This document shows, in pieces, positions 24,962 to 33,956 of a DNA stretch of 64,000 nt. Location: contig CBDFFP010000003.1 in assembly GCA_965246855.1 (NCBI GenBank), positions 248,001-312,000 on the forward strand. The letters are read 5' to 3'. Each line of letters opens with the position of its first letter. The first letter of the stretch is position 1. Source of the stretch: UBA1952 sp965246855. Lineage in GTDB: Bacteria > Bacteroidota > Bacteroidia > Chitinophagales > Chitinophagaceae. Under the pieces are notes generated by a model. That model was not told the DNA's origin, ran no database searches, and saw only the letters and a program-made list of their open reading frames with translations. The position numbers and the translations under genes were made by a program.

Positions 24962-26071
24962 TTACTGAATCACATTTTGCGCAAAAATCTGACGGGAAGT
25001 TTTGGTGAGGACTTCTTTCTTCATAATGAAATCATCCAACTTGTCCTTGGGAATGCGCAGGCTGTAATAAGCTTCGGGATAGGTATTGTAGAGGAACAAA
25101 TCATAATCCATATTCCAATCTTCCAGCAGGCTGCGCTCAATGCCCAGTTCCTGCCCCATATACTCCAGGCTAAGTGGCTCCGTGATGCGGACAATCGCCA
25201 TGCGTTCCAGCTCTTCGCAAGTGAATTGTGGTTTGGGCGGCGCAGCGGCGATACCCGTTTTCGCACCCGGCTCGGCAGGATTAAAGGTAAAGTCAGAAGG
25301 GAAACTGCCACCGATCGCGTGGTTCAGTTTCTCAAAAATAGAAGCCGTTGCCACGAAAGCCAGTACATGGCCTTGCGTTTCGCGGGGGAGGTATTTACGG
25401 ATATTCCAGAAAGAACGGCTGCCGGTCTTGGCAATCGCAGCTTCAATAGGAACATGGCCGCTGTTGTAAGCCGCTACCACCAGCAACCAATCGTGGAAAC
25501 GTGCATAAAGCTGATTCAGATATTTGGCGGCGGCCTGCGTAGAGCGCGTCCAGTCGGTGCGGTCATCGCGGGTTTCGTTCACCGTCAGGCCCATATCGCG
25601 GGCCGTTGCATCCATAAACTGCCACGGGCCTACCGCACCCACCGGGCTAATCGCATTGTTGTTGAGCGCCGATTCAATAACGGAAAGATACTTGAGCTCC
25701 TTGGGAATAGAAGCACTTTGCAGTGCCTTTTCAATGGCTTTAAAATGCTTTACCGAGCGCCCCTTCACCACCGAAAGCGATTTGGAATGCGCGTTGAAAT
25801 ACGTTTTGGCAAACGTGTTCACATACTCGTTCATGTTGCCAAAATACGTCTTGTTTCCAGCCAGCGGAACAAACATGCGGCCCGAAGCAGCGGAATCTTT
25901 CTTGGCTGCGGCTACGGCATTTGCCTTTTTAAGGGCTTTGGGAAGCGCAATGGTATCTGCTTTGCGCACGAGCGTCTCGGCAAGCTTTCCGGTGGAAGCA
26001 GGACGAGATTGCGCGCCTGCCCACAGGGGAAAAGAGGCTGCAAGGGCAAGACAAAAAGATTTTATATTCAT
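24962..26071 (-). CDS. Lytic transglycosylase, MltD-like
   Basis: 369 residues with a signal peptide (about 1-20, LWAGAQ). The SLT domain (about 100-250) has the catalytic Glu in SVIESALNNNAISPVGAVG and the family pattern GPWQFM, then AAYNSGHVPIEAAI. It would cleave peptidoglycan glycan strands in the periplasm. The C-terminal part (about 280-360) resembles the region that links to LysM domains in MltD, but I see no clear LysM repeat. tatA lies upstream on the same strand with a 136-bp gap. Confidence 0.9.
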   Translation of the reverse strand: MNIKSFCLALAASFPLWAGAQSRPASTGKLAETLVRKADTIALPKALKKANAVAAAKKDSAASGRMFVPLAGNKTYFGNMNEYVNTFAKTYFNAHSKSLSVVKGRSVKHFKAIEKALQSASIPKELKYLSVIESALNNNAISPVGAVGPWQFMDATARDMGLTVNETRDDRTDWTRSTQAAAKYLNQLYARFHDWLLVVAAYNSGHVPIEAAIAKTGSRSFWNIRKYLPRETQGHVLAFVATASIFEKLNHAIGGSFPSDFTFNPAEPGAKTGIAAAPPKPQFTCEELERMAIVRITEPLSLEYMGQELGIERSLLEDWNMDYDLFLYNTYPEAYYSLRIPKDKLDDFIMKKEVLTKTSRQIFAQNVIQ

Positions 26072-26207
26072 GCAGGGAAAAGTCTTGTTTGGGAGATAAC
26101 CGGCACCGACCTTCTTCGCACGCGGCTTTGCTGCGCGCTCCTCACTTACGCTTCAAAAATCTCTTCTCAAAAAGAAAAAACGCCGTTGGTAGGGCGGGCG
26201 AAGAACG

Positions 26208-26465
26208 CTAAACGCTCTTCTGGGCAGCTGCGGTATTGTCCGCCACGGGGGCCATCGGCTCCTGCTTTTTCATGCCCGATTCAATCTCGGTCTTCACGCC
26301 TTCCTTCGCGTCGTTAAACTCCCGGATGCCTTTACCGATGCCGCGCGCGAGCTCCGGAATTTTCTTGCCCCCGAAAAGCACGATGATTGCGATAAGAATA
26401 ATAAACCATTCGCCGCCGGAGGGCATGGAAAGGAAAGGAAGGACGTTTACACTTGCAAGGGTCAT
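26208..26465 (-). CDS. tatA: Sec-independent translocase subunit TatA
   Basis: 85 residues. An N-terminal membrane helix (about 18-36, EWFIILIAIIVLFGGKKIPE) leads into an amphipathic helix (LARGIGKGIREFNDAKEGV) and a polar tail. The FGGKKIPELARGIGKG run is diagnostic (TatA/TatE; TatB less likely as it is shorter and glycine-rich here). It forms the pore of the twin-arginine export system. tatC is not adjacent. Confidence 0.92.
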   Translation of the reverse strand: MTLASVNVLPFLSMPSGGEWFIILIAIIVLFGGKKIPELARGIGKGIREFNDAKEGVKTEIESGMKKQEPMAPVADNTAAAQKSV

Positions 26466-26499
26466 GGGTAAAAAGGGGTGTTTGGCCAGAAGCCGGTTA

Positions 26500-26507
26500 C
26501 AAAAATA
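26500..26507 (-). promoter_or_regulatory. Candidate -7 box of tatA
   Basis: On the minus strand TATTTTTG matches TAnnTTTG, 35 bp before the tatA start. No clear -33 box. Confidence 0.4.
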
Positions 26508-26656
26508 CGCTTTAAGCCCTAAAAAAGTTGCGCCCCCGGCGAAAAACTTTGGCGGATTAACAGTTAGGGGGAAACAGGATATTTGGACTTCTTCCGCAAA
26601 TTTCCCGCAGAAGCGCGAAGAAGTTGTGGAGTCAATGAAACTGGTTTACAGGCGTC

Positions 26657-26678
26657 ACCCCTCTCCGAAGGAGAGGGG
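26657..26678. repeat. REP-like hairpin near the rluD 3' end
   Basis: CCCCTCTCC and GGAGAGGGG pair around a GAA-type loop; GGGGGTGAGG follows. It lies 22 bp beyond the rluD stop codon. A related CTCTCCTTCGGAGAG hairpin occurs at 28191-28205. Confidence 0.7.
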
Positions 26679-26699
26679 CCGGGGGTGAGGCAGAAGGCC

Positions 26700-27803
26700 T
26701 CAACCTCCCTGTCCATCCAGCCCCTTCCGCAACTGCGCCGTCATTCCGCTTGTGTACGTCTCCCAGCGTTCAATCACCTGCGTCATGTCATCGGGCAGCG
26801 GCGCTTCAAAAAACATTTCCTCGCCCGTCGCCGGGTGTTTAAAGCCCAGCTCCCGCGCGTGAAGTGCCTGCCGCTGCAACAGCGAAAAACAGTTCTCCAC
26901 AAACTGCTTGTACTTCGTAAACACCGTTCCCTTCACAATCCGGTCGCCGCCATAAGTCGCGTCGCCGAAAAGCGGATGGCCAATGGATTTCATGTGAACG
27001 CGTATCTGATGGGTGCGGCCCGTCTCCAGGCGCATTTCCGCCAGCGTTACGTAGTGGAAGCGCCGCAAAACGTTGTAGTGCGTAATAGCTTCTTTGCTGC
27101 CATTGTCGCCGTCGGGAAACACGTTCATGATTTTGCGAAAACGCAGGTCGCGGCCCACCGGCACATTAATCGTTCCGCTGTCTTCCGCAAGGTCGCCCCA
27201 CACCAGCGCCACATAACGGCGGTGAACGGTGTGCGCCTTGAACTGCGCCGCCAGTTTCGCCATTGCGTCGGGCGTTTTGGCAATCAAAAGCAGGCCGCTT
27301 GTATCCTTGTCAATGCGGTGCACCAGTCCCACGCGCGGTAAATCTTCCACGTCCAAAGCCTCCGCACCGAGGTAAAAAGCCAGTCCGTTAATCAGCGTGC
27401 CTTCGTAGTTGCCGCAGCCCGGATGCACCACCATTCCGGCGGGCTTGTTCACCACCAGCAGGTGCGGGTCTTCATACACAATGTCCAAGGGCATTTCCTG
27501 CGCAATCACCTCCGCGCTTTCCGGCTTGCGCGTGTCATAGACCAGCAAATCATCGCCCGGACGCACCTTGTAATTGGGCTTCACCGACAGTCCGTTCACC
27601 AGCACCATACCGTCTTCCAGCGCCTGCTGAATCTTGTTGCGCGTCGCGCCTTCAATCCGGTTGTGCAGGAATTTATCGATGCGCAGCAGCTCTTGGCCTT
27701 TGTCCACTTTCAGGCGCAGGCGCTCGCGCAGTTCCGGCGCTTCTTCCAGCGTGGTCTCTTCCGGGTCCTCAAAATCTTCGGTATCTGCTGCGTAGCGCGC
27801 CAT
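26700..27803 (-). CDS. rluD: 23S rRNA pseudouridine synthase, RluD family
   Basis: 367 residues. An S4 RNA-binding domain (about 38-95) is followed by the synthase domain with the catalytic Asp in HRIDKDTSGLLL near 165 and the RTHQIRVHM motif near 265. It isomerises uridines in rRNA. An acidic N-terminal extension (DTEDFEDPEETTLEE) precedes the S4 domain. RluD is the best match; RluA or RluC paralogues cannot be fully ruled out. Confidence 0.92.
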   Translation of the reverse strand: MARYAADTEDFEDPEETTLEEAPELRERLRLKVDKGQELLRIDKFLHNRIEGATRNKIQQALEDGMVLVNGLSVKPNYKVRPGDDLLVYDTRKPESAEVIAQEMPLDIVYEDPHLLVVNKPAGMVVHPGCGNYEGTLINGLAFYLGAEALDVEDLPRVGLVHRIDKDTSGLLLIAKTPDAMAKLAAQFKAHTVHRRYVALVWGDLAEDSGTINVPVGRDLRFRKIMNVFPDGDNGSKEAITHYNVLRRFHYVTLAEMRLETGRTHQIRVHMKSIGHPLFGDATYGGDRIVKGTVFTKYKQFVENCFSLLQRQALHARELGFKHPATGEEMFFEAPLPDDMTQVIERWETYTSGMTAQLRKGLDGQGG

Positions 27804-28233
27804 GGTCTTTTCTTTTTTAGGAGTGTGAAATTAGACCATTCCGAATCGGGGGACTTCTTGGAGGGAATTTATGGGGCGCATCCCTTCGGCCTGGGCTATC
27901 CGCTGCTATCTTTTTGCGCGCCCGCACAGAAAAAAGGCCAACGCCGCAAAAAGGATATTCGCTGCTATCCCTTGCGCGATGGTTGTCCGCTCTTGATTTA
28001 GAAAATGGAGTAAAGGTTGATTGACGCACGCCCGGCGCTACCGCACCGGGTACTGAACTCCACAAACGAAGCCGCTAAAATGCGAGTCATTGCGAGCGCA
28101 GCGAAGCAGCCTGCACAACTTGTTGGGCATCGCCATTAGCAAGTACGAACCGAACAGCAGACTTAAACTAATCAAAACGGGTTAAACCCCCTCTCCTTCG
28201 GAGAGAGCCTGTCCCGACTTTATCGGGAGGCCA
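27804..28233. other. Intergenic region, no gene
   Basis: 430 bp without a supported gene. It holds the likely rluD promoter near 27835, a GGATA/GCTGCTATCC-rich stretch at about 27885-27985 with imperfect repeats, the phrase TCATTGCGAGCGCAGCGAAGC near 28085 (18-bp core TCATTGCGAGCGCAGCGA), and two adjacent hairpins at 28190-28230 (CTCTCC/GGAGAG and CCCGA/TCGGG). The last pair probably ends or borders the gene at 28234. Confidence 0.6.
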
Positions 28234-29136
28234 CTACTTCCCTGCCCACCTGCGAATTGCCTGCGGCGTAAGCGTGTTGTAGCTCACCCGCCGCTCAATC
28301 ACGCCGTTCTGGAGATAATATACCGAAGGCACGTAGCGCCCCGCCAGCCGCCCGAAAAGCTCCCTATCCGGTTCGTAAAGTGTAGGCACATTCTGCGCGC
28401 CCGTTTCCTTAAAAAAGTCCGCCGATTCTTCGCGTGTGCCGTTCAGAATAATCGTGAGCGGCAGCGTTTTATCTTCCTTAAAAAACCGGCTGAAATCACG
28501 CGCCGCATGGCGGCAATGCGGACAACCGAGACTGAGGAAAGCGGCTACCTGCTTGCCTTGACTCAAATCAAAGCGTTTGTCGTGGAGCGCCACAACGGCC
28601 AGCGTTTCTTTCTTGTTGGAAACGGGTAAGAGGAAGAGTGGAATAGCGGTGAGCGCGAGTAGCAATCCTAATCCCACAACACCGTTTCGCACCCATTCCC
28701 GCCAATCCTGCATCCGGTACAGAACAACGATGCCGAGCAGCATAAAACCGTTTTTCAGCAACGCGGGCAATGGCTTCATGGGCAGCAAAGAGCCAAAGCA
28801 ACCGCAGTCACCGGTGTTTCCCTGTTGCGCCAACAGATACAGCAAATAGCCGGAAAAAGCCAGCAACAGAAACGTCGCAAGCGGCAGGGCAATCTTCCGT
28901 ACCGAAATGCGCAGCAGAAATAAAATCCCCACCGCCGCTTCCAACCCTACGAGTAACCGGGCAGCAATCGCAGCCGTTTTATCGTTGGAGATGCCCGCGT
29001 CTAATAACGTCCACGAAAACGGGTCTATATCCGCCGCCTTGCTCCACGCCGAAAACAAAAAAGCGCCACCCAGTACCAACAAAAGCAAGGCAGCGGCAAC
29101 AGAAGCGACAGATATTTTGGGGAAAGCGCGGGCCAT
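28234..29136 (-). CDS. MauE/DoxX-like membrane protein with thioredoxin-like domain
   Basis: 300 residues. The first 160 hold four membrane helices of the MauE/DoxX type, with the cysteine motif GDCGCFG near 113. Another helix lies at about 160-175. The C-terminal domain (about 185-295) is thioredoxin-like, with the active-site CPHC near 206 and a cis-Pro region at VPTLYEP. The pairing of two cysteine centres suggests passage of electrons across the membrane to oxidise or reduce periplasmic thiols. The partner substrate is unknown. Confidence 0.85.
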   Translation of the reverse strand: MARAFPKISVASVAAALLLLVLGGAFLFSAWSKAADIDPFSWTLLDAGISNDKTAAIAARLLVGLEAAVGILFLLRISVRKIALPLATFLLLAFSGYLLYLLAQQGNTGDCGCFGSLLPMKPLPALLKNGFMLLGIVVLYRMQDWREWVRNGVVGLGLLLALTAIPLFLLPVSNKKETLAVVALHDKRFDLSQGKQVAAFLSLGCPHCRHAARDFSRFFKEDKTLPLTIILNGTREESADFFKETGAQNVPTLYEPDRELFGRLAGRYVPSVYYLQNGVIERRVSYNTLTPQAIRRWAGK

Positions 29137-29172
29137 GAAAGGCTTTATGCAATCGGCTTAAAGTATTACAGC

Positions 29173-29421
29173 CTAATACAAATCACAGGTCTCTGTCGTG
29201 GTAATTCCGTTCTTCACCTTGGCTTCTTGCGAATTGCCCTTGCAGATATCGCGGGCCTTGCCTTTAGTATCGCGGAGCGGGTAGTTGCGCTGCACCGTAT
29301 CCGGCAGGCCGGGCTGACCGGTGTAAGTAATGACGCACTGGCAGGTGTATTCCCGGACACAGGAAGAAGCAGTCATCAGAAACAAAAGCGCCGGAAGCGT
29401 GCGGGTGAAAATGCGTTTCAT
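29173..29421 (-). CDS. Small lipoprotein of unknown function
   Basis: 82 residues. A lipoprotein signal ends at TASSC near residue 21. The mature part has five more cysteines, including CQC and CDLY at the end, which may form disulphides. It sits 36 bp upstream of the membrane/thioredoxin gene on the same strand, so it might be a substrate of that redox protein; this is inference. Confidence 0.7.
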   Translation of the reverse strand: MKRIFTRTLPALLFLMTASSCVREYTCQCVITYTGQPGLPDTVQRNYPLRDTKGKARDICKGNSQEAKVKNGITTTETCDLY

Positions 29422-29521
29422 ACGGGAAAGAAAAAGTGCGGAGAGTGCGCCAAATTACGACGCGGAAGTCAGAAGCCATGAGTCATGGGCCACAAGTTGC
29501 GGCTTTGAGCACGGTTCTTAT

Positions 29522-29590
29522 TCTCTTTCGTCTTTAGACTTTTGTCTGCCGGAGCTTTATACTTTCTACTAACCGCTTTCTACTTTCTTT
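29522..29590 (+). repeat. Heptad repeat upstream of the DUF58 gene
   Basis: Phased 7-mers of the ACTTTCT type on the plus strand (CTTTCGTC, TTTAGAC, TTTTGTC, then GCTTTAT, ACTTTCT, ACTAACC, GCTTTCT, ACTTTCT). They end 5 bp before the start codon. It is the same family as the arrays at 11107, 11691, 50815 and 59589. Confidence 0.75.
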
Positions 29591-29595
29591 GCATT

Positions 29596-30510
29596 ATGGC
29601 ACAGGCGACGTTCCTACACCCCGGCGCGCTCCAGAATCTGGAGTTGCTGGCGCGGCAGGTGGTGGAAGGGTTTATCATCGGGCTGCACCGCAGTCCGTTT
29701 CATGGGTTTTCGGCGGAGTTTGCCGAGCACAAGCTCTACAACGTAGGCGAGCCGTTGCGCCATGTGGACTGGAAAGTGTATGGCCGCACCGACAAGCTGT
29801 TTTCCAAACGCTTTGAGGAAGAAACCAACCTGCGCTGCTGTATCGCGATTGACGAGTCGGCTTCCATGAATTTTCCGCAGTCGGAAACGCAGCTTTCCAA
29901 GTATCAGTTTTCGCTTGTGGCGGCGGCGGCGCTGTTGCAATTGTTGCGTCGGCAGTTAGACGCGGCTTCGCTTGGTTTTTTCGCCGACGGCCTGCACGAT
30001 ATCACCGATGCGCGCTCGGCTCTGCGCCACTACCGGCAACTCACAACGATGTTGGAAGCGCGGATTCAACAACCACCCACCGCGCGCGGAACGTCCATCG
30101 CTTCCGTGCTTCACGAGCTTGCTGACCGCTTGCCGCGTCGCTCGCTGGTAGTGGTTTTTACGGATACACTGGAAAATGATGGCAATCTGGGCGGCGTGCG
30201 CGACGCTTTGCAACACCTGCGTTTCAACAAACACGAGGTGTTGCTTTTTCAGGTTCTGGACCGCAAGCAGGAACGGGAGTTTCTGTTTGAAAACCGCCCC
30301 TATGAATTTGAAGACCCGGAAACCGGCGAGCGCATCCGGGTGCAGGCATCGCAGGCGCGCGAGGTGTATCTGCAAGCGATGAACGAGCATCTGACACAAC
30401 TCCGCAGCTATGCGCTTCAAAACCGCATTGACCTTGCGGAGGTAGATGTGGCCGAGCCGGTGGAAGACGTGTTGCGGCGCTTTCTGGCGCGGCGGCAGGT
30501 GCTGATGTAA
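29596..30510 (+). CDS. DUF58 / von Willebrand A-like protein
   Basis: 304 residues. The DUF58 signature LRHVDWKVYGRTDKLFSKRFEEE lies near 55-80 (core HVDWKVYGRTDKLF). An acidic metal site of the vWA type, DESASMNF, is near 92, and VVVFTDTLEN near 190. DUF58 proteins usually lie with MoxR ATPases and Bat proteins in Bacteroidota; none is adjacent here. The ATG after the heptad repeat was chosen as start. Confidence 0.88.
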   Translation: MAQATFLHPGALQNLELLARQVVEGFIIGLHRSPFHGFSAEFAEHKLYNVGEPLRHVDWKVYGRTDKLFSKRFEEETNLRCCIAIDESASMNFPQSETQLSKYQFSLVAAAALLQLLRRQLDAASLGFFADGLHDITDARSALRHYRQLTTMLEARIQQPPTARGTSIASVLHELADRLPRRSLVVVFTDTLENDGNLGGVRDALQHLRFNKHEVLLFQVLDRKQEREFLFENRPYEFEDPETGERIRVQASQAREVYLQAMNEHLTQLRSYALQNRIDLAEVDVAEPVEDVLRRFLARRQVLM

Positions 30511-30539
30511 GAAAGCCCCTATTTTATACTCGTTTTTCT

Positions 30540-30547
30540 TACCTTCG
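30540..30547 (+). promoter_or_regulatory. Candidate -7 box for the DUF177-rpmF-plsX cluster
   Basis: TACCTTCG, close to TAnnTTTG, 88 bp before the DUF177 start. A similar box is seen before rnpB and tsaD. Confidence 0.4.
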
Positions 30548-30635
30548 CGCTCCCTTGAAAATGTAGGGGAAGGATTTTTCTGCGGAAAGTCCTTTTCCCG
30601 GACGCGCCCAACCGGCGTTCTCGCTGCCTGAAGAA

Positions 30636-31217
30636 ATGAAACACCCCCGCGAATTTGAGATAGCCTGGATGGGATTAAAGCCCGGTGTTCACGAGTATCA
30701 ATACGAACTCGGTGACCGCTTTTTCGGGGAACTGGACGCCCCGGCGGAGTACTCCAACTGGAACGTGGTGGTGAAACTGCGCTTTGACCGGCAGGCCACT
30801 TTCTTCCAGCTTCACTTTGACGTGGGCGGAAAAGTAACCGTTGCCTGTGACCGCTGCGGCGACCTTTTTCCGTTACAGCTTTGGGACGAGTTCAACCTGC
30901 TTATTAAGCTCAGTGGCGATGAAGAAGCCGTTACGGCAGAGGAAGATGCCGACATGGTATTTATTCCCCGCTCCGAAACAGTGATTAATATCTCGGAGTG
31001 GCTCTACGAGTTCTCTTTATTGAGCGTTCCTTTGCAGCGCCTTCACCCCGACAGCCCCGACGGACAGCCCGGCTGTAACCCACAGGCGTTGCAGCTTTTG
31101 GGCAAACTGGCCGAGCCTCACCCGGAAGAGAATCCCGAACAACCACCTACCGGCGAAGACAGCCGCTGGGAAGGCCTGAAAGTTTTTAAGGACAAAGACT
31201 TCGGCCCCGAAAACTAA
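30636..31217 (+). CDS. DUF177 protein (YceD-like)
   Basis: 193 residues. The CDRCG motif near 70 and the DADMVFIPRSETVINISEWLYE region (core FIPRSETVINISEWLYE) near 110 are typical. The family lies upstream of rpmF in many bacteria and takes part in 23S rRNA handling. The order DUF177-rpmF-plsX is kept here on one strand. The C-terminal 30 residues are Pro/Glu-rich. Confidence 0.9.
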   Translation: MKHPREFEIAWMGLKPGVHEYQYELGDRFFGELDAPAEYSNWNVVVKLRFDRQATFFQLHFDVGGKVTVACDRCGDLFPLQLWDEFNLLIKLSGDEEAVTAEEDADMVFIPRSETVINISEWLYEFSLLSVPLQRLHPDSPDGQPGCNPQALQLLGKLAEPHPEENPEQPPTGEDSRWEGLKVFKDKDFGPEN

Positions 31218-31262
31218 CATTCTTTTTCAACCCAATCTCTGATTTTTTCAATTTCCTGAACC

Positions 31263-31493
31263 ATGCCAAATCCAAAGCGCCGCCACTCCCAGCAACGCAG
31301 TGCCAAACGCCGCACCCACTATAAAGCAGTCGTTCCGACGTGGAGCATTGACCCGGTAACCGGCGAAAGCCATAGCCGCCACCGCGCTCACTGGAGTGAA
31401 GACAAGCTGTATTATCGCGGTCGCGTAATTGTGGACAAAACGCCCGCCACACCTGCCGCGCCGACGGAGACCGACACGCCGTCGGCACAGTAA
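31263..31493 (+). CDS. rpmF: 50S ribosomal protein L32
   Basis: 76 residues. MPNPKRRHSQQRSAKRRTHY is the L32 start. The usual zinc-binding cysteines are absent (VPTWSIDPVTGESHSRH is Cys-free), so it is the C-minus form. It lies between DUF177 and plsX. Confidence 0.95.
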   Translation: MPNPKRRHSQQRSAKRRTHYKAVVPTWSIDPVTGESHSRHRAHWSEDKLYYRGRVIVDKTPATPAAPTETDTPSAQ

Positions 31494-31532
31494 GAACACC
31501 GCTTTTCTTTCCCCATTTTTCCGCACTTGCAC

Positions 31533-32528
31533 ATGACTATCGCGCTGGATGTGATGGGCGGCGACTACGCGCCCAAAGAGGCCCTTGAAGGCGTTCGCCT
31601 TTTTCTCGACGAGAATGCTTACCCCGATACCCGGCTATTGCTGGTGGGGCTTCCGGCGGAGATAAATCCCTTGCTGCCGCAGCTTGCGGGCATGGAAGGG
31701 CGCTACAAATGCGTGGAAGCGCCGGAAGTGATTGGAATGCACGAGCATCCGACCAAAGCACTGAAGGAAAAGCCGCTTTCGTCTATCGGCGTGGGCTTCG
31801 GGCTGTTGCAGGCCGGGAAAGCCGATGCTTTCATTGGAGCCGGAAACACGGGCGCGATGATGGTGGGCGCGATGTACACGGTGAAAACAGTGGACGGCGT
31901 GCTGCGCCCTACAATTGCCTCGCCCGTGCCGCGCGAAGACGGTGGCTTCAATCTCTTGCTGGACGTGGGCACCAATGCCGACTGCAAGCCGGAGCACTTG
32001 GTGCAGTTTGCCGAACTGGGTTCGCTCTATGCCAAATTGGTGTGGAACGAAGCTTCGCCACGCGTGGGCCTGCTCAATATCGGTGAAGAAGAAGGCAAAG
32101 GAAACATTCTGGCGCAGGCCACTTTTCCGCTTTTGAAAGAAAACGAAAACATCCACTTTGCCGGAAATATTGAAGGCCGCGACCTGTTTTCAGACAAGTG
32201 CGAGGTGATTGTCTGCGAAGGCTTTGTGGGGAATGTGGTCTTAAAAATGGCCGAAGCGTTTTACACCACCTTCAAGGACAGCCGGAAGGTGGAAGACGAT
32301 TTCCTCAACCACTTCAACTACGAATTGTACGGAGGCACGCCCATTCTCGGCATCAACGCGCCGGTGATTATCGGACACGGTATTTCTACAGCGCTGGCGT
32401 TTAAAAACATGATTAAGCAGGCCTGCCGCTTGGTGGAAAGTGGTTTTATCCCGGCGGTGAAGGGCGCGTTTACCAAAGAAGAGAAAGCACCGGAAAGCAG
32501 TAGCGAAGGCGGGTTTTTGAGCGTGTAG
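31533..32528 (+). CDS. plsX: Phosphate acyltransferase PlsX
   Basis: 331 residues beginning MTIALDVMGGDYAPKEALEG. GAGNTGAMMVGAMY near 110 and FAGNIEGRDLF near 210 are PlsX motifs. It makes acyl-phosphate from acyl-ACP for phospholipid synthesis. fabH, which often follows, is not present; a terminator comes next. Confidence 0.96.
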   Translation: MTIALDVMGGDYAPKEALEGVRLFLDENAYPDTRLLLVGLPAEINPLLPQLAGMEGRYKCVEAPEVIGMHEHPTKALKEKPLSSIGVGFGLLQAGKADAFIGAGNTGAMMVGAMYTVKTVDGVLRPTIASPVPREDGGFNLLLDVGTNADCKPEHLVQFAELGSLYAKLVWNEASPRVGLLNIGEEEGKGNILAQATFPLLKENENIHFAGNIEGRDLFSDKCEVIVCEGFVGNVVLKMAEAFYTTFKDSRKVEDDFLNHFNYELYGGTPILGINAPVIIGHGISTALAFKNMIKQACRLVESGFIPAVKGAFTKEEKAPESSSEGGFLSV

Positions 32529-32547
32529 GTAAAGGTTTTTAGAGAGA

Positions 32548-32578
32548 AGCGCCCCGAATGGTTTTCGGGGCGCTTTTT
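32548..32578 (+). terminator. Terminator of the DUF177-rpmF-plsX cluster
   Basis: AGCGCCCCGAA and TTCGGGGCGCT pair around a 5-6-base loop, followed by TTTTT. Confidence 0.88.
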
Positions 32579-32684
32579 GGTTTTTGGGGGAAGGGGGGTG
32601 CCGGGGCGGAGGCTTGGTGAAAGCAGGCTCTTTTGCCGGGCCTCCGGTTCTTCCCCTTATTTTTACCGCAACCCTTCTTCTGCT

Positions 32685-32939
32685 ATGTCCACCCCCGCTT
32701 TCTCTGCTGCCTTTGCCGCCGTTGGCGCGCTCGTAAAAAAGTTTGACGCGGGCCGCGCCCACTACATGAGCGCCGCCTACCAGGAAGCCCAGGCCCGGCA
32801 AGAGTTTATAGACAAGTTCTGGACGGCGCTGGGCTGGGACGTTACCCACGAACATCAGCACAATCCCTACCAGCAGGAAGTCTTTTTTGTGAAAGACAGG
32901 AAAGGTCTGGTTACGTTTGCGCTTCAAAATCCTTTTTGA
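32685..32939 (+). pseudogene. N-terminal remnant of an Eco57I/TaqI-like restriction-modification gene
   Basis: 84 residues. AHYMSAAYQEAQARQEFIDKFW, then ALGWDVTHEHQHNPYQQEV (shown here in two parts), is the conserved N-terminal end of large fused restriction-modification enzymes, which then continue for several hundred residues. Here the match stops after NPYQQEV and the frame ends 13 codons later at FALQNPF. The rest of the enzyme, including methylase motifs, is missing at this place. Confidence 0.8.
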
Positions 32940-32978
32940 AAGAAAGCTGAATAGCAACGGATAGCTTTGCCCAAAATC

Positions 32979-33956
32979 ATGAACAAGACGATAAGCAGAA
33001 ACAAAGTGCTTCCTACTTTTTTTGGCGAAACGCAACCTAAAGGCGTGAAGGTGGAACGAACAGAAGAGAATGGCGAACCGGGGCTGTTCTACGAGCATCC
33101 AAACGGAAGCCTGTGGCAGGGCGACAGCGTGAAATGGTTGAAAACCCTCGCCTCGGAAAGCATTGACCTCGTTTTTGCCGACCCGCCCTACAATATCAAA
33201 AAGGCAGACTGGGACACCTTTGAAAGTCAGGAAGCTTACATCCGGTTTTCTATGGACTGGATAGAAGAAGCGGCGCGCGTTCTGAAGCCTACCGGCTCGC
33301 TGTTTATCTGCGGCTTCTCCGAAATTCTGGCCGACCTTAAGCACCCTGCAACCAAGCTGTTCAAGTCTTGCCGCTGGATTATCTGGAACTACAAAAACAA
33401 GGCGAATTTGGGCAGCGATTGGGGCCGGAGCCATGAAAGCATCCTGCACTTTCGCAAGTCGCGGAACTTCACGTTCAACATTGACGACGTGCGCATTCCT
33501 TACGGCGCGCATACCCTCAAATATCCTTCCCATCCGCAAGCAGCAACGAGCCAATACGGCGGCGGCAAAGAGACTTCTCCGGTGTGGGAACCCAACCCGC
33601 TGGGCGCAAAGCCAAAGGACGTCTTAGAGATTCCGCAGGACATTATTGAAGTGCCGACCACCTGCAACGGGATGCACGAAAAAACGCCCCACCCGACGCA
33701 GAAGCCCGAAGAACTGCTGCGCAAAATCATCCTTGCTTCTTCCAACGTGGGCGATACGGTTCTGGACCCCTTCTGCGGCTCCGGCACAACCGCCGTTTGC
33801 GCCGAACAACTCCGCCGGAAATGGCGTTCCTGCGACCTCTCTGCCGAGTACCTCGACTGGGCTGCAAACCGGATAGAACTGGTGGAAGACTGGTCTGTGG
33901 AACACTGGAAACAGTATGATTTTGACAACCAAAAACGCAGGGCTTCTATCCGATGA
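32979..33956 (+). CDS. Beta-class type II DNA methyltransferase
   Basis: 325 residues. The catalytic motif FADPPYNIKKADWD lies near 70 and the SAM-binding FCGSGTTAVCAEQL near 270. Motif IV before motif I is the beta-class order (MboII/RsrI-like, N6-adenine or N4-cytosine). HPTQKPEELL near 240 supports this. It would protect sites from the endonuclease encoded next, whose ATG overlaps this stop (ATGA). ATG 32979 (MNKTISRNK) was preferred over a TTG four codons earlier. The recognition sequence cannot be read. Confidence 0.92.
   Translation: MNKTISRNKVLPTFFGETQPKGVKVERTEENGEPGLFYEHPNGSLWQGDSVKWLKTLASESIDLVFADPPYNIKKADWDTFESQEAYIRFSMDWIEEAARVLKPTGSLFICGFSEILADLKHPATKLFKSCRWIIWNYKNKANLGSDWGRSHESILHFRKSRNFTFNIDDVRIPYGAHTLKYPSHPQAATSQYGGGKETSPVWEPNPLGAKPKDVLEIPQDIIEVPTTCNGMHEKTPHPTQKPEELLRKIILASSNVGDTVLDPFCGSGTTAVCAEQLRRKWRSCDLSAEYLDWAANRIELVEDWSVEHWKQYDFDNQKRRASIR

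Noticed and set aside
24977..26317. A 446-residue plus-strand frame opposite the lytic transglycosylase
   Set aside because: It has no domain and mirrors a clear gene on the other strand; such shadows are common at this base composition.
27423..28001. A frame that ends in the 27804-28001 intergenic region (PLLSFCAPAQKKGQ)
   Set aside because: Most of it is antisense to rluD; the end is non-coding repeat-like sequence.
32241..33554. A 437-residue minus-strand frame across plsX, the remnant and the methyltransferase
   Set aside because: It crosses three unrelated features on the other strand and has no recognisable domain.
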